Assembly (NCBI GenBank): GCA_003557445.1
Contig: PWOK01000179.1
Location: 1 to 9,163 of the forward strand
DNA: 9,163 bases
Source of the DNA: Halanaerobiaceae bacterium
GTDB lineage: Bacteria; Bacillota_F; Halanaerobiia; Halanaerobiales; CSSED10-376
Direction: 5' to 3'
How positions within the stretch are numbered: the stretch's first letter is position 1; every line of letters begins with the position of its first letter. Both the position numbers and the translations under genes were made by a program. The notes under the pieces were generated by a model. It worked only from the letters and a program-made list of their open reading frames with translations. It searched no databases and was not told the DNA's origin. This document shows positions 1 to 6,630 of this stretch, piece after piece.

Positions 1-149
1 TACCAGGTTTTACAATTGGAGCCAGAATTACTCATGATATGCAATATGTTGAAGGTAGTATTGCTGAGATAGTTATGTATAACAGAGCATTATCTGAAGA
101 AGAAATATTGGATATTGAGGATTATTTAGCAGGAAAATATGATCTTTAA
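1..149 (+). CDS. LamG/concanavalin-A-like domain protein, C-terminal end only
   Basis: Only the last 48 codons are in the window; the reading frame is open from position 3 and stops with TAA at 147-149. The visible tail contains the phrase IAEIVMYNRALSEEE followed by a short helix and YLAGKYDL. This is the usual end of LamG-like (Laminin_G_3 / concanavalin-A-like lectin) domains: a final beta strand, then 'YNRALS..E' and a closing helix. The tail is clearly related to the end of the next gene (IAEIIVYNRSISRGE), so the two are tandem paralogues. The role is probably carbohydrate binding outside the cytoplasm, but the N-terminus, any signal peptide and any attached catalytic domain lie outside the window. 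A larger enzyme carrying a C-terminal LamG module is equally possible. Confidence 0.75.
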   Translation, partial: PGFTIGARITHDMQYVEGSIAEIVMYNRALSEEEILDIEDYLAGKYDL

Positions 150-210
150 AAACCTTGATATTTAATAAAACAATTAATTACAAAAAAATTATTTTGAAAT
201 GGTAAAATAA

Positions 211-259
211 ATAGGCTGAGCTAAATAAAGGTAATGATATTATATTTAGTTCAGCCTAT
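211..259 (+). terminator. Strong hairpin after the first LamG gene, probable terminator
   Basis: A 17-base arm at 211-227 (beginning ATAGGCTGAG) pairs with 243-259 across a 15-base loop, with only one G-U wobble. The stem lies 62 bases after the stop of the upstream gene and is followed by a T-rich but interrupted tail (ATAATTTGTTT). This suits an intrinsic terminator, although the T tract is weak. It sits only 36 bases before the next start codon, and I see no convincing promoter between the hairpin and that gene. It could therefore instead be a partial terminator or an mRNA-processing/stability hairpin within one transcript. Confidence 0.65.
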
Positions 260-295
260 AATTTGTTTAAACTGATTTAAAAGGAGTGTTGGTAA

Positions 296-1075
296 TTGAA
301 CAAACTAAAAATAATAATTATGTTATTATTAATTTTTGTATTTGTCTTAACATCTAATGTTTTTACAGATAAAGCTGAAGAAATTCCTGAAGATGGCTTA
401 ATGCTCTGGTTTAAAGCTGATGCACTTGATCTTGAAGATGGAGATTTTGTTGATGAGTGGATTGATAGCAGTGGCAATGATTATCATGCTAAGGCCTTAG
501 ATAATTATCAGTATGAAAATGATGATGGTGAAACAATTGATTTACGTCCTGTTTTTAAGGATGAAGGTTTAAATGGTTTACCTGTATTAAAGTTTCATGA
601 ATCCTACTTAATAACACAAAGATTTATGAATCAACCCCAACCAAATACTATATTTATATTATTTAAGTTAAATGAAGCTGATAGTGGTGATCACAATATT
701 ATAGATGGCAGAGATGATGGTGGTTCAAGAAACAGAATAACATTTAGCCAGATGGATACTGATCCCGGAATTGTACTCTGGTCAGGAGGTTCATGGCCAC
801 CTGATTTGCATAAAGATTTTTATGTACCCAGTGAATTCAATATTGTAGCCGGTATATATGATGGAAGCCGTAGTATGTTAATGATTGGTCAGGAAATAGA
901 AGAAGGTGAAGTTGCAGATAACACTATGGACGGGTTAACCATAGGGGGTCGTGCAGGTGGTACAGGTCAATATATTATTGGTAAAATTGCAGAAATAATT
1001 GTTTATAATAGAAGTATTTCCAGAGGAGAGCTTATGGATGTTCAGCAATATCTCCACAACAAATGGTTTGAATGA
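296..1075 (+). CDS. Secreted LamG/concanavalin-A-like domain protein
   Basis: This 259-residue protein is predicted to be exported. It starts with a positively charged MNKLK and a hydrophobic stretch (about residues 5-20), with possible cleavage near residues 20-27. The rest is one lectin-fold domain: GLMLWFKADAL near residue 35, then WIDSSGNDYHA, LNGLPVLKF near 94-102, and the closing IAEIIVYNRS strand plus helix. These are hallmarks of LamG/Laminin_G_3 jelly-roll domains, which commonly bind sugars. No catalytic domain is visible. The start is TTG at 296, chosen because AAGGAG at 281-286 sits nine bases upstream and the signal peptide begins there; the stop is TGA. It is the tandem paralogue of the truncated gene before it and precedes a sugar-binding protein gene, which suggests a surface or periplasmic glycan-binding role. 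The ligand is unknown. Confidence 0.8.
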   Translation: MNKLKIIIMLLLIFVFVLTSNVFTDKAEEIPEDGLMLWFKADALDLEDGDFVDEWIDSSGNDYHAKALDNYQYENDDGETIDLRPVFKDEGLNGLPVLKFHESYLITQRFMNQPQPNTIFILFKLNEADSGDHNIIDGRDDGGSRNRITFSQMDTDPGIVLWSGGSWPPDLHKDFYVPSEFNIVAGIYDGSRSMLMIGQEIEEGEVADNTMDGLTIGGRAGGTGQYIIGKIAEIIVYNRSISRGELMDVQQYLHNKWFE

Positions 1076-1096
1076 TTAATTGATATTGAAAAAGCA

Positions 1097-1157
1097 GGAG
1101 ATTTTGAATACCCTTATAATATATTTAATAGGGTATAATAAATCTCCTTTATTTTTT
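1097..1157 (+). terminator. Rho-independent terminator after the second LamG gene
   Basis: A two-part stem is visible. GGAGATTT at 1097-1104 pairs with AAATCTCC at 1140-1147. Inside it, ATACCCT at 1108-1114 pairs with AGGGTAT at 1130-1136, separated by a small 3x3 internal loop. The outer stem runs directly into a T-rich tract (TTTATTTTTTAT) at 1148-1159. Position 22 bases after the stop codon, a GC-bearing stem base and a T tract are all typical of intrinsic termination. The binding-protein gene downstream is therefore probably transcribed from its own promoter, although I could not pick out a convincing one in the AT-rich stretch 1148-1202. Confidence 0.8.
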
Positions 1158-1202
1158 ATATTATAGTTAAAAGAAATTATCTTTACTTTTATTTTAGAAA
1201 CT

Positions 1203-1207
1203 GGAGG
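1203..1207 (+). promoter_or_regulatory. Ribosome-binding site that fixes the TTG start at 1216
   Basis: GGAGG at 1203-1207 lies eight bases before TTG at 1216. The first possible start in this frame, GTG at 1207, overlaps the Shine-Dalgarno sequence itself and cannot be used with it. The TTG start gives a classic signal peptide beginning MHKKH. Confidence 0.8.
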
Positions 1208-1215
1208 TGTTTATT

Positions 1216-2586
1216 TTGCACAAAAAACATTATATAATAATTATTATTTTATTTAAATTAATTTTTATTTGTTCAACTTTTTATGTTAGAGCATATGAAA
1301 CTGAGTATGATTTTGGTGGAAATAGAATTACAATAGCAGGAAATTTAGCAGGTTGGGATTTTGACTGGAATAATGGGGAAGATAGAGATCGTCTAAGAAA
1401 GGTTCAACAAAAATTTAATGTTAATATAAATTTTGATCTTGCTCCAGGATTTTATGGTGGTAGAATTGAATTTAAACTTGGTGGAGGTCAATGGGAAGCT
1501 ATGCCTATTGATGTACCTAAAGGTAAAAAACCCTTTGATATTGGTTTTATACCAACAGGAGTGATGGCAGAAGGATATTATAAATATATGTTACCTTTAA
1601 ATGATATACTTACTGAAGATATTATAGAACGTTTACCTGAACAGGCTATGCCTCTGGAAAATATGCCTACTATTGGAGGGAAAATATATGCTATAGAATT
1701 ACCCGGATCTTCTTTTTTTAAACCTAATTTGATTTACTGGAATAAAGATTTGTTTGCAGAACTTAATTTACCAGATCTTTATGATTTAATGGAAGAAGAT
1801 AAATGGACCTGGGATAAGATGCTGGAAATTGCCCGTAAGGCAACTCAGGATACTACAGGTGATGGTCACAATGATATCTGGGGTTTTGGTACTGAGATAA
1901 ATGATGTTGAGAAGGGAGATGGTTTATTTCAGGATGATACATTTGTTTTGCCACTGACAAATGATGCCAGTGTTGTAAGATATGAAAATGGAAAATACAT
2001 TTACAGTGCACAGGAAGATCCTTTTCTGGAAGCACTTAATTTCAGAAAAAAAATATATGATGAAGATCTGGAAACCGGTAGTAATGCCCTTAATGAATGG
2101 CGAGATGGTAATGTGGCCATGTTTCCCAATCATGATTTTGAAAAAATAGAGGACAGAGATTTTGAAATTGGGATAGCTTATTTCCCCCGGGGACCAGAAA
2201 TGGAAGAACACGTTTTTCCTGTTAATACAGGTACAGCAGTATATTTTCCCAAAACTATAGACCATGAACCTGAAGCATTACTGGAACTTGTTTTAGCCTT
2301 ATATGATGTAGCTAAACCCTATACTGATCTTGATAAATTAGAGAAAAATTACTGGGATATATTACAGGATAGAGGACTTGATGTTATAAGGGATAAAAGG
2401 GCTTTGAAAGTTTATAAAAATATATATCTTAATTCAGAATGGGATTTCACAAGACCAATGATGGGACGTAATTCAGCATTTCTGGAAGCTATACCTGCTG
2501 TAATTCGTGGAGAAATAGAGGCAGAAGAAGCATTAAAACAGATGGAATTTAGTGTACAGATGAGACTTGATGATTTATTTAATTAA
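1216..2586 (+). CDS. ABC transporter extracellular sugar-binding protein (family 1)
   Basis: A 456-residue secreted solute-binding protein, presumably the ligand-capturing part of a carbohydrate ABC importer. A signal peptide is clear: MHKKH, a long Ile/Leu/Phe stretch at about 7-19, and a probable signal peptidase I site after VRA (residue 26). The Cys at 19 is preceded by Ile rather than Gly/Ala/Ser, so it is not a lipobox. Typical family-1 features are WTWDKMLEIARKAT, then DTTGDGHND at 212-220 (the Ca-loop-like D-x-D-G segment common in these proteins) and IWGFG. Later come the lines FPVNTGTAVYFPK and EIEAEEALKQME near the C-terminus. Length fits the family. The next gene follows after 34 bases, so they are probably co-transcribed. 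No permease or ATPase gene is in the window. The substrate is unknown, probably an oligosaccharide. Confidence 0.88.
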   Translation: MHKKHYIIIIILFKLIFICSTFYVRAYETEYDFGGNRITIAGNLAGWDFDWNNGEDRDRLRKVQQKFNVNINFDLAPGFYGGRIEFKLGGGQWEAMPIDVPKGKKPFDIGFIPTGVMAEGYYKYMLPLNDILTEDIIERLPEQAMPLENMPTIGGKIYAIELPGSSFFKPNLIYWNKDLFAELNLPDLYDLMEEDKWTWDKMLEIARKATQDTTGDGHNDIWGFGTEINDVEKGDGLFQDDTFVLPLTNDASVVRYENGKYIYSAQEDPFLEALNFRKKIYDEDLETGSNALNEWRDGNVAMFPNHDFEKIEDRDFEIGIAYFPRGPEMEEHVFPVNTGTAVYFPKTIDHEPEALLELVLALYDVAKPYTDLDKLEKNYWDILQDRGLDVIRDKRALKVYKNIYLNSEWDFTRPMMGRNSAFLEAIPAVIRGEIEAEEALKQMEFSVQMRLDDLFN

Positions 2587-2620
2587 TTAATGATTAATAA
2601 TATTATCTGGAGGTTGAAAA

Positions 2621-4711
2621 ATGGAACAAATTAAATTAAAGGGACCAGGTGTTATTTTGGAGTTTAATTATCAGGATAATAGGTTAAATTTGGAACAGAT
2701 TAAAAGATATCAGGGTAAAGAAATATTGGAAAAAAATAAAATTGGTAATCCCTTATCATTATTCATTTATAGTGGAAAATACAAAGGATTTTATGGTATG
2801 GATAGTTTAATTGTTAAAAACATTAAATATAATGATTGTTCTCTAACAGCCTTATTGGAGTGTGAAGAAATTCCATTTCAAATACTAATGATGGTCGATG
2901 TGGAAGGCCATGTAATCACCTGGAAAGGTCAGGCCTGCTGGGAGGGTAAAGAAAAACTGGAAACAGGTATTTATTTTCCTGTTTTCAGTAAAGTTTCATT
3001 TTCTAATAAAACAAATAAAGCGATTGTTCCCAGGATATCAGGTTCTGTGATTAATGATATCAGTAAGGCCAATTATTTTGCTTCTTATCTGGGAAACTTA
3101 TCTTCTCCCTGTTTTCTAATAGAAGGAGATAATAATGGTTTAGCCTTTTTAGATAATAATATGTCTGATTATGCACCACATCCCGGTAATTGTGTGAGAA
3201 GATCATATCTTATAGGCAATGATCTCTCTAAATATGAGAACATGATTCATCCTCCTGGAGACATGGAAAATGGAGGAAAGGATGGTCCTTTTGTAGGTAT
3301 CTGTCATTCCAGAAGCTTTAAGGGACAATTAGATTATGATCAGGGTAGTATTAAATTATCTCAAAAAGATAAAGGTCAGACTGCTGAAGGACTTGCCAGA
3401 AACTTTAAAAAGGAGATGTGGTCAGGTGATTATGTTGATCTTGGTCCTGTTCAGGTTTATGCCTATAAGGGAAACTGGAAAGCAGGTGCTTCCTGGTTGA
3501 GGAAAAAAAGAAAAGATATTACTTTAAGAAAATCCCCGGCAAAATGGTATAGACAGACAACAATGATAGCTGAAGATATGGGAGATGATATGGTTAAAAA
3601 AGGACAAACTTTTTATGATTACCCTGTAATCATGGCTGAAAAGGAAGAACTGGGAAGCAATTTGTTTCATCTTCCTGGATATCATGATAGTGTAAAATTA
3701 AATAGCAGTGATAACTGGTTAAATAGAGGTGACTATTTCTTTGCAGCTCAAAATTTAGGTGGTTTTGAAGCTGTAAAACGGGGAATAGATGCAGTTCACA
3801 GAAGAGGAGGACATGTTCTTTATTATGTAGAACTATTGATAATGTGGAAATTATCCAGAATTGGCATGGAAAAAGGTAAGGACTGGGCCCTAATGAAAGC
3901 TGATGGTTCTTATACTGAACATTATAAAGGATTCTGGCATATGTGCCCTGCCTGTGAAGAATGGCAGGAATGGCTGGCAGAAACCTGTGCAGAAATTGTT
4001 AGAACAACAGGTGTTGATGGTTTCTTTCTTGACTCTGCTGTGGCAACTCATAATCATAGGTGTTATAATCCTGACCATAATCATCCCCATCCAGATGTCT
4101 GGAACTGGGGTCTGAGAAAAATATTTGCCAGGGTAAGAAAAGCAGTGGATGAAATAAATCCTGAAACAATTATTTTTGCAGAAGGCTGTGGAGATATGCC
4201 CAGAGAATCAGTTGATGGTTTTATTACTCACAGTCATATGTGGAATAAGTATAACTTTGATATACCATTTGTAAGATTTCTACACCCCAATATGAGGGCC
4301 TATGAAAGCTGGTCCAGTAAAAGAGCACCTGTCCCCATACAAAAATTACATATCTGGAATTTTGTTACCGGTCACAGGATATATTGTCATAATCCAGACA
4401 GAAATGAAATGAAAGAAATGAGTTTAAAAACCCGCAGGTATTATGATATGTTTCCTGAGATATGTGATAATGATATATCTGTTAAAAGTATTGGAAGTGA
4501 AAACTGTATAGCAGAATTATTTGGTAAAGAGAGTTATGTAATTACTGTTGGTAATGTTACAGATGAAAAGGTCAGGGCCAGTTTAGAAATACCTGTACCC
4601 TGTGGAGTACTGTTTGATAGACTTGATTCTAAAAGGATACCCGTTATTGATGGTAAAGCTAAATTAGAATTAAAACCATGGGAATTTAGAGCTTTTGAAA
4701 TAAGAGAATAA
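2621..4711 (+). CDS. Cytoplasmic TIM-barrel glycoside-hydrolase-like protein (DUF6259-like)
   Basis: A 696-residue protein without a signal peptide. The first ~280 residues look like a beta-sandwich (alternating short strands, many Gly/Asn). Residues ~300-620 look like a TIM barrel, and the last ~75 form a small beta-rich domain ending KLELKPWEFRAFEI, as in many alpha-glycosidase-type enzymes. The barrel holds GVDGFFLDS with D471 at a strand end and IIFAEGCGD with E521 two strands later, the arrangement expected of a retaining hydrolase nucleophile/acid pair; this assignment is inference. MCPACEEW (C442, C445) and a His-rich loop (H477, H479, H486, H488, H490, with C481) follow the pattern I associate with DUF6259-type proteins. 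SD TGGAGG at 2608-2613 supports the ATG. It is probably co-transcribed with the binding protein and would act on imported oligosaccharide. The reaction is unknown. Confidence 0.7.
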   Translation: MEQIKLKGPGVILEFNYQDNRLNLEQIKRYQGKEILEKNKIGNPLSLFIYSGKYKGFYGMDSLIVKNIKYNDCSLTALLECEEIPFQILMMVDVEGHVITWKGQACWEGKEKLETGIYFPVFSKVSFSNKTNKAIVPRISGSVINDISKANYFASYLGNLSSPCFLIEGDNNGLAFLDNNMSDYAPHPGNCVRRSYLIGNDLSKYENMIHPPGDMENGGKDGPFVGICHSRSFKGQLDYDQGSIKLSQKDKGQTAEGLARNFKKEMWSGDYVDLGPVQVYAYKGNWKAGASWLRKKRKDITLRKSPAKWYRQTTMIAEDMGDDMVKKGQTFYDYPVIMAEKEELGSNLFHLPGYHDSVKLNSSDNWLNRGDYFFAAQNLGGFEAVKRGIDAVHRRGGHVLYYVELLIMWKLSRIGMEKGKDWALMKADGSYTEHYKGFWHMCPACEEWQEWLAETCAEIVRTTGVDGFFLDSAVATHNHRCYNPDHNHPHPDVWNWGLRKIFARVRKAVDEINPETIIFAEGCGDMPRESVDGFITHSHMWNKYNFDIPFVRFLHPNMRAYESWSSKRAPVPIQKLHIWNFVTGHRIYCHNPDRNEMKEMSLKTRRYYDMFPEICDNDISVKSIGSENCIAELFGKESYVITVGNVTDEKVRASLEIPVPCGVLFDRLDSKRIPVIDGKAKLELKPWEFRAFEIRE

Positions 4712-4735
4712 TAATAAAATATTTTTAAATATCGG

Positions 4736-4764
4736 TTGCAAATTAGAGTTTATAATGGTATAAT
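4736..4764 (+). promoter_or_regulatory. Sigma-A-type promoter upstream of the isomerase operon
   Basis: TTGCAA at 4736-4741 and a perfect TATAAT at 4759-4764 are separated by exactly 17 bases, so transcription would begin near 4771. This is the best promoter in the window and lies 25 bases after the upstream stop codon. It would produce a leader of about 95 bases that starts with the hairpin at 4775-4828. The segment CGGTTGCA (4734-4741 with the preceding C) resembles one half of a LacI-family operator, but its other half is not present, so I do not claim an operator. Confidence 0.65.
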
Positions 4765-4774
4765 CCGAACATAA

Positions 4775-4828
4775 AATGCCCCTATTAATAAAATTAGATT
4801 TTAAATTGAGTTTTATAATAGGGGTATT
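4775..4828 (+). promoter_or_regulatory. Long inverted repeat in the leader: terminator, attenuator or operator
   Basis: CCCCTATTA at 4779-4787 pairs perfectly with TAATAGGGG at 4816-4824. The stem extends inward with TAAAA (4789-4793) to TTTTA (4811-4815) around one bulged A, and outward with A-U and G-U pairs to 4775/4828. The downstream tract (ATTATAATATAATTTATAATTTTTA) is AU-rich without a clean U run. It could terminate transcripts from the upstream hydrolase gene. Because it begins about four bases after the predicted transcription start, it could also act on the leader of the isomerase operon, or be bound as a DNA operator. Confidence 0.55.
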
Positions 4829-4833
4829 ATAAT
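4806..4833 (+). promoter_or_regulatory. Possible second promoter overlapping the inverted repeat
   Basis: TTGAGT at 4806-4811 and TATAAT at 4828-4833 are 16 bases apart and would start transcription near 4840, about 27 bases before the isomerase ATG. The right arm of the inverted repeat lies inside this promoter. Perfect TATAAT boxes are common by chance in DNA this AT-rich, so the call is weak. Confidence 0.35.
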
Positions 4834-4866
4834 ATAATTTATAATTTTTAAACAGGAGTTGATATT

Positions 4867-5619
4867 ATGTCAGCCAGGATAGGGTTACAGTTATTTACTG
4901 TCCGTGAGGAACTAGGAAAAGATTTTCAGGGAACTCTGGAGAAAATTGCTTCTATTGGTTATAGTGGAGTAGAATTTGCCGGTTATGGTGGTCTGAAAGC
5001 TGATGAATTAAAAAACCTGCTGGATAGATTGAATCTTAAAGCTGCAGGAAGCCATGTTGGAATTGAACAACTGGAAAATGAAATGGAAAAGGTTATTGAA
5101 TATAATAAAATTATTGAAAACAAATATCTGGTAATACCTTATAAAAAATATGACAGTTATGATGAATTTATTGAAATAGCTAAATTATTTAATGATTTAG
5201 GCGAAAAATGCCAGGAAGAAGGAATTATATTATGTTATCATAATCATTACTGGGAATTAGATAAATTTGATGGTAAAATTGGACTTGACATTATTTATGA
5301 TAATTCAAGTAAAGATTATTTACAGTCAGAAATTGATACCTACTGGGTAAAATATGCAGGTATAGATCCAGTAAACTAAGTAAAAAAGTATAAAGGTAGA
5401 ACTCCTTTAATTCATTTAAAAGATATGATTATAAATGAAAATGGAGATAAAGAATTTGCTGAAATCGGAGAAGGAATAATGGATATCAAAGAAATAGCAA
5501 AAACAGCAATGTCAGGCGGGGCAGAATGGTTGATTGTTGAACAGGATCAATGTAAAAGACCGGCATTGGAAAGTGTAAAAATAAGTTTTGAAAATCTGCA
5601 AAAAATGGGTTTAGTCTAA
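4867..5619 (+). pseudogene. Sugar-phosphate isomerase/epimerase (xylose-isomerase-like TIM barrel), in-frame stop
   Basis: A 250-codon frame from ATG 4867 (AGGAG at 4854-4858, eight-base spacer) to TAA 5619 is interrupted only by TAA at 5377-5379, codon 171. Both parts read as one sugar phosphate isomerase/epimerase (AP_endonuc_2-type barrel): IGLQLFTVREEL at the start, SGVEFAGY with metal ligand candidate E36, CYHNHYWE with H125-H127 and E130, and SEIDTYWV with D157. After the stop come PLIHLKDM with H183 and IVEQDQ with E225. The context GIDPVN*VKKYKG suggests that a Tyr codon (TAT/TAC) became TAA. The 170-residue product would lack the last two metal ligands and the final barrel strands, so it should be inactive. 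There is no frameshift or other damage, so the lesion is recent or a sequencing error. Possible substrates include keto-sugars or inositol-like compounds; none is indicated. Confidence 0.85.
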
Positions 5620-5662
5620 ATATAATTTAAAGAAAAAAATATATTTAAAAGGGGTAATATAA

Positions 5663-6589
5663 ATGGAAAAAACTAAAATTAATGATTATAAAATAGAGAA
5701 TGGAAAATTAACAATTAAAAATGTGAGTCCGGATTGTCCTATTCTTTATGATAATGACTGGTTTCTGGATATAGTTGATAATTTTTATATTTACGCTAAA
5801 GCCAGTATGGGTGAGGCTGACCTTAGAGGAATTATTGCTTCCCGGGATATGTGGCCAGGGCCTGGAGAACCCTATACATATAAACTTAAACAATCAATAG
5901 AAGATGGGAAAAAAAGTATTGAAATGGCACGAAATAGTGGTCTCAAAAACATTCCTGATTTAACTATAGGTGCTGGAGAGAGGTTAATCAAACCTGAAAG
6001 TGGTAAAATTGAAGATACTAAAATTGTTAGAACTCCAGGCAGTGATTTAATTGTAGAAGAAGCCCGTAAAGCAAGCCCTGAAAAACCATTAATAGTTTAT
6101 ATTGGAGGACCATTTACCACAGTGGCCAATGCCTATTTGACCGAGCCAGATATTGCCGAGAATATGGTTGTTTTCGGTATTACTTCTGGATATAATGATA
6201 AGGATCAGTGGGCCTGTTATGTTGTTTGTAAACAGTTAAAATTTGGCCTCTGGGGAAGAAACTATTTCTGGCCTAAAGGAGAAGTTTTACCGGCAAAAGA
6301 ATTTGACAGTTTACCTGATAATGAAGTCTGTAATTTTATGAAAAAATTTATGAGAAAAGACCTGGGTATAGCCAATCAACTGGGAGATGGAGCCTGGATA
6401 ACCTGGCTTTATGATAATAGGTGTTTTAATGATGTTAATAAATACTTAGTAGAAAATGAGCCAATTAATGGTGAAATAGTAACAGATGATAATTATGATA
6501 TTTTATCTATACCTGAAGAGGGAAGTGATTTTAAATTTATGAGAGAAGAATTTTTCTCAACTTTAAGAACTAATAAATTATGGGATTAA
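5663..6589 (+). CDS. Nucleoside-hydrolase-fold protein, divergent
   Basis: A 308-residue cytoplasmic protein resembling the inosine/uridine-preferring nucleoside hydrolase fold. Near the N-terminus, YDNDWFLDIVDN (D30, D32, D36) aligns by position with the family's DxDxGxDD motif. It is followed by EADLRGIIAS, the usual 'L.gI..s' strand. PLIVYIGGPFTTVAN at 142-156 matches the 'P.t.va.GPLTNVA' segment, with T152 in the Ca-binding Thr position. GDGAWITWL (D242) replaces the usual HDPLAVA motif, keeping the Asp but losing the His. The second Asp of the DD pair is Ile37 here. These changes suggest a non-standard substrate or weakened Ca binding. SD AAAAGGGG at 5647-5654 supports the ATG. It lies between an isomerase and a GH4 gene, so a role in glycan or glycoside breakdown is more likely than nucleoside salvage. 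That is inference. Confidence 0.65.
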   Translation: MEKTKINDYKIENGKLTIKNVSPDCPILYDNDWFLDIVDNFYIYAKASMGEADLRGIIASRDMWPGPGEPYTYKLKQSIEDGKKSIEMARNSGLKNIPDLTIGAGERLIKPESGKIEDTKIVRTPGSDLIVEEARKASPEKPLIVYIGGPFTTVANAYLTEPDIAENMVVFGITSGYNDKDQWACYVVCKQLKFGLWGRNYFWPKGEVLPAKEFDSLPDNEVCNFMKKFMRKDLGIANQLGDGAWITWLYDNRCFNDVNKYLVENEPINGEIVTDDNYDILSIPEEGSDFKFMREEFFSTLRTNKLWD

Positions 6590-6630
6590 GATAAAGATAA
6601 GGTTTTATTTTGAAGGAGTGAAATTTATTT

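Noticed and set aside
155..295. Promoter for the second LamG gene
   Set aside because: TTGATA at 155-160 and TTGAAA at 194-199 have no TATAAT-like partner at 16-18 bases, and too little space is left after the hairpin.
1924..2265. Antisense open frame of 113 codons
   Set aside because: It lies wholly inside the binding-protein gene on the opposite strand, has no family features and reads as a shadow frame.
3903..4115. Overlapping + strand frame of 70 codons inside the DUF6259-like gene
   Set aside because: It is an alternative frame of a conserved barrel region, with no ribosome-binding site or recognisable sequence.
4731..4742. LacI-family operator around CGGTTGCA at the -35 box
   Set aside because: Only one half-site is present; the left half (AAATAT) does not complete the palindrome.
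5377..5379. Programmed readthrough of the TAA in the isomerase gene
   Set aside because: TAA followed by GTA is not a known leaky context, and I see no stimulatory structure; a simple nonsense mutation or sequencing error is more likely.
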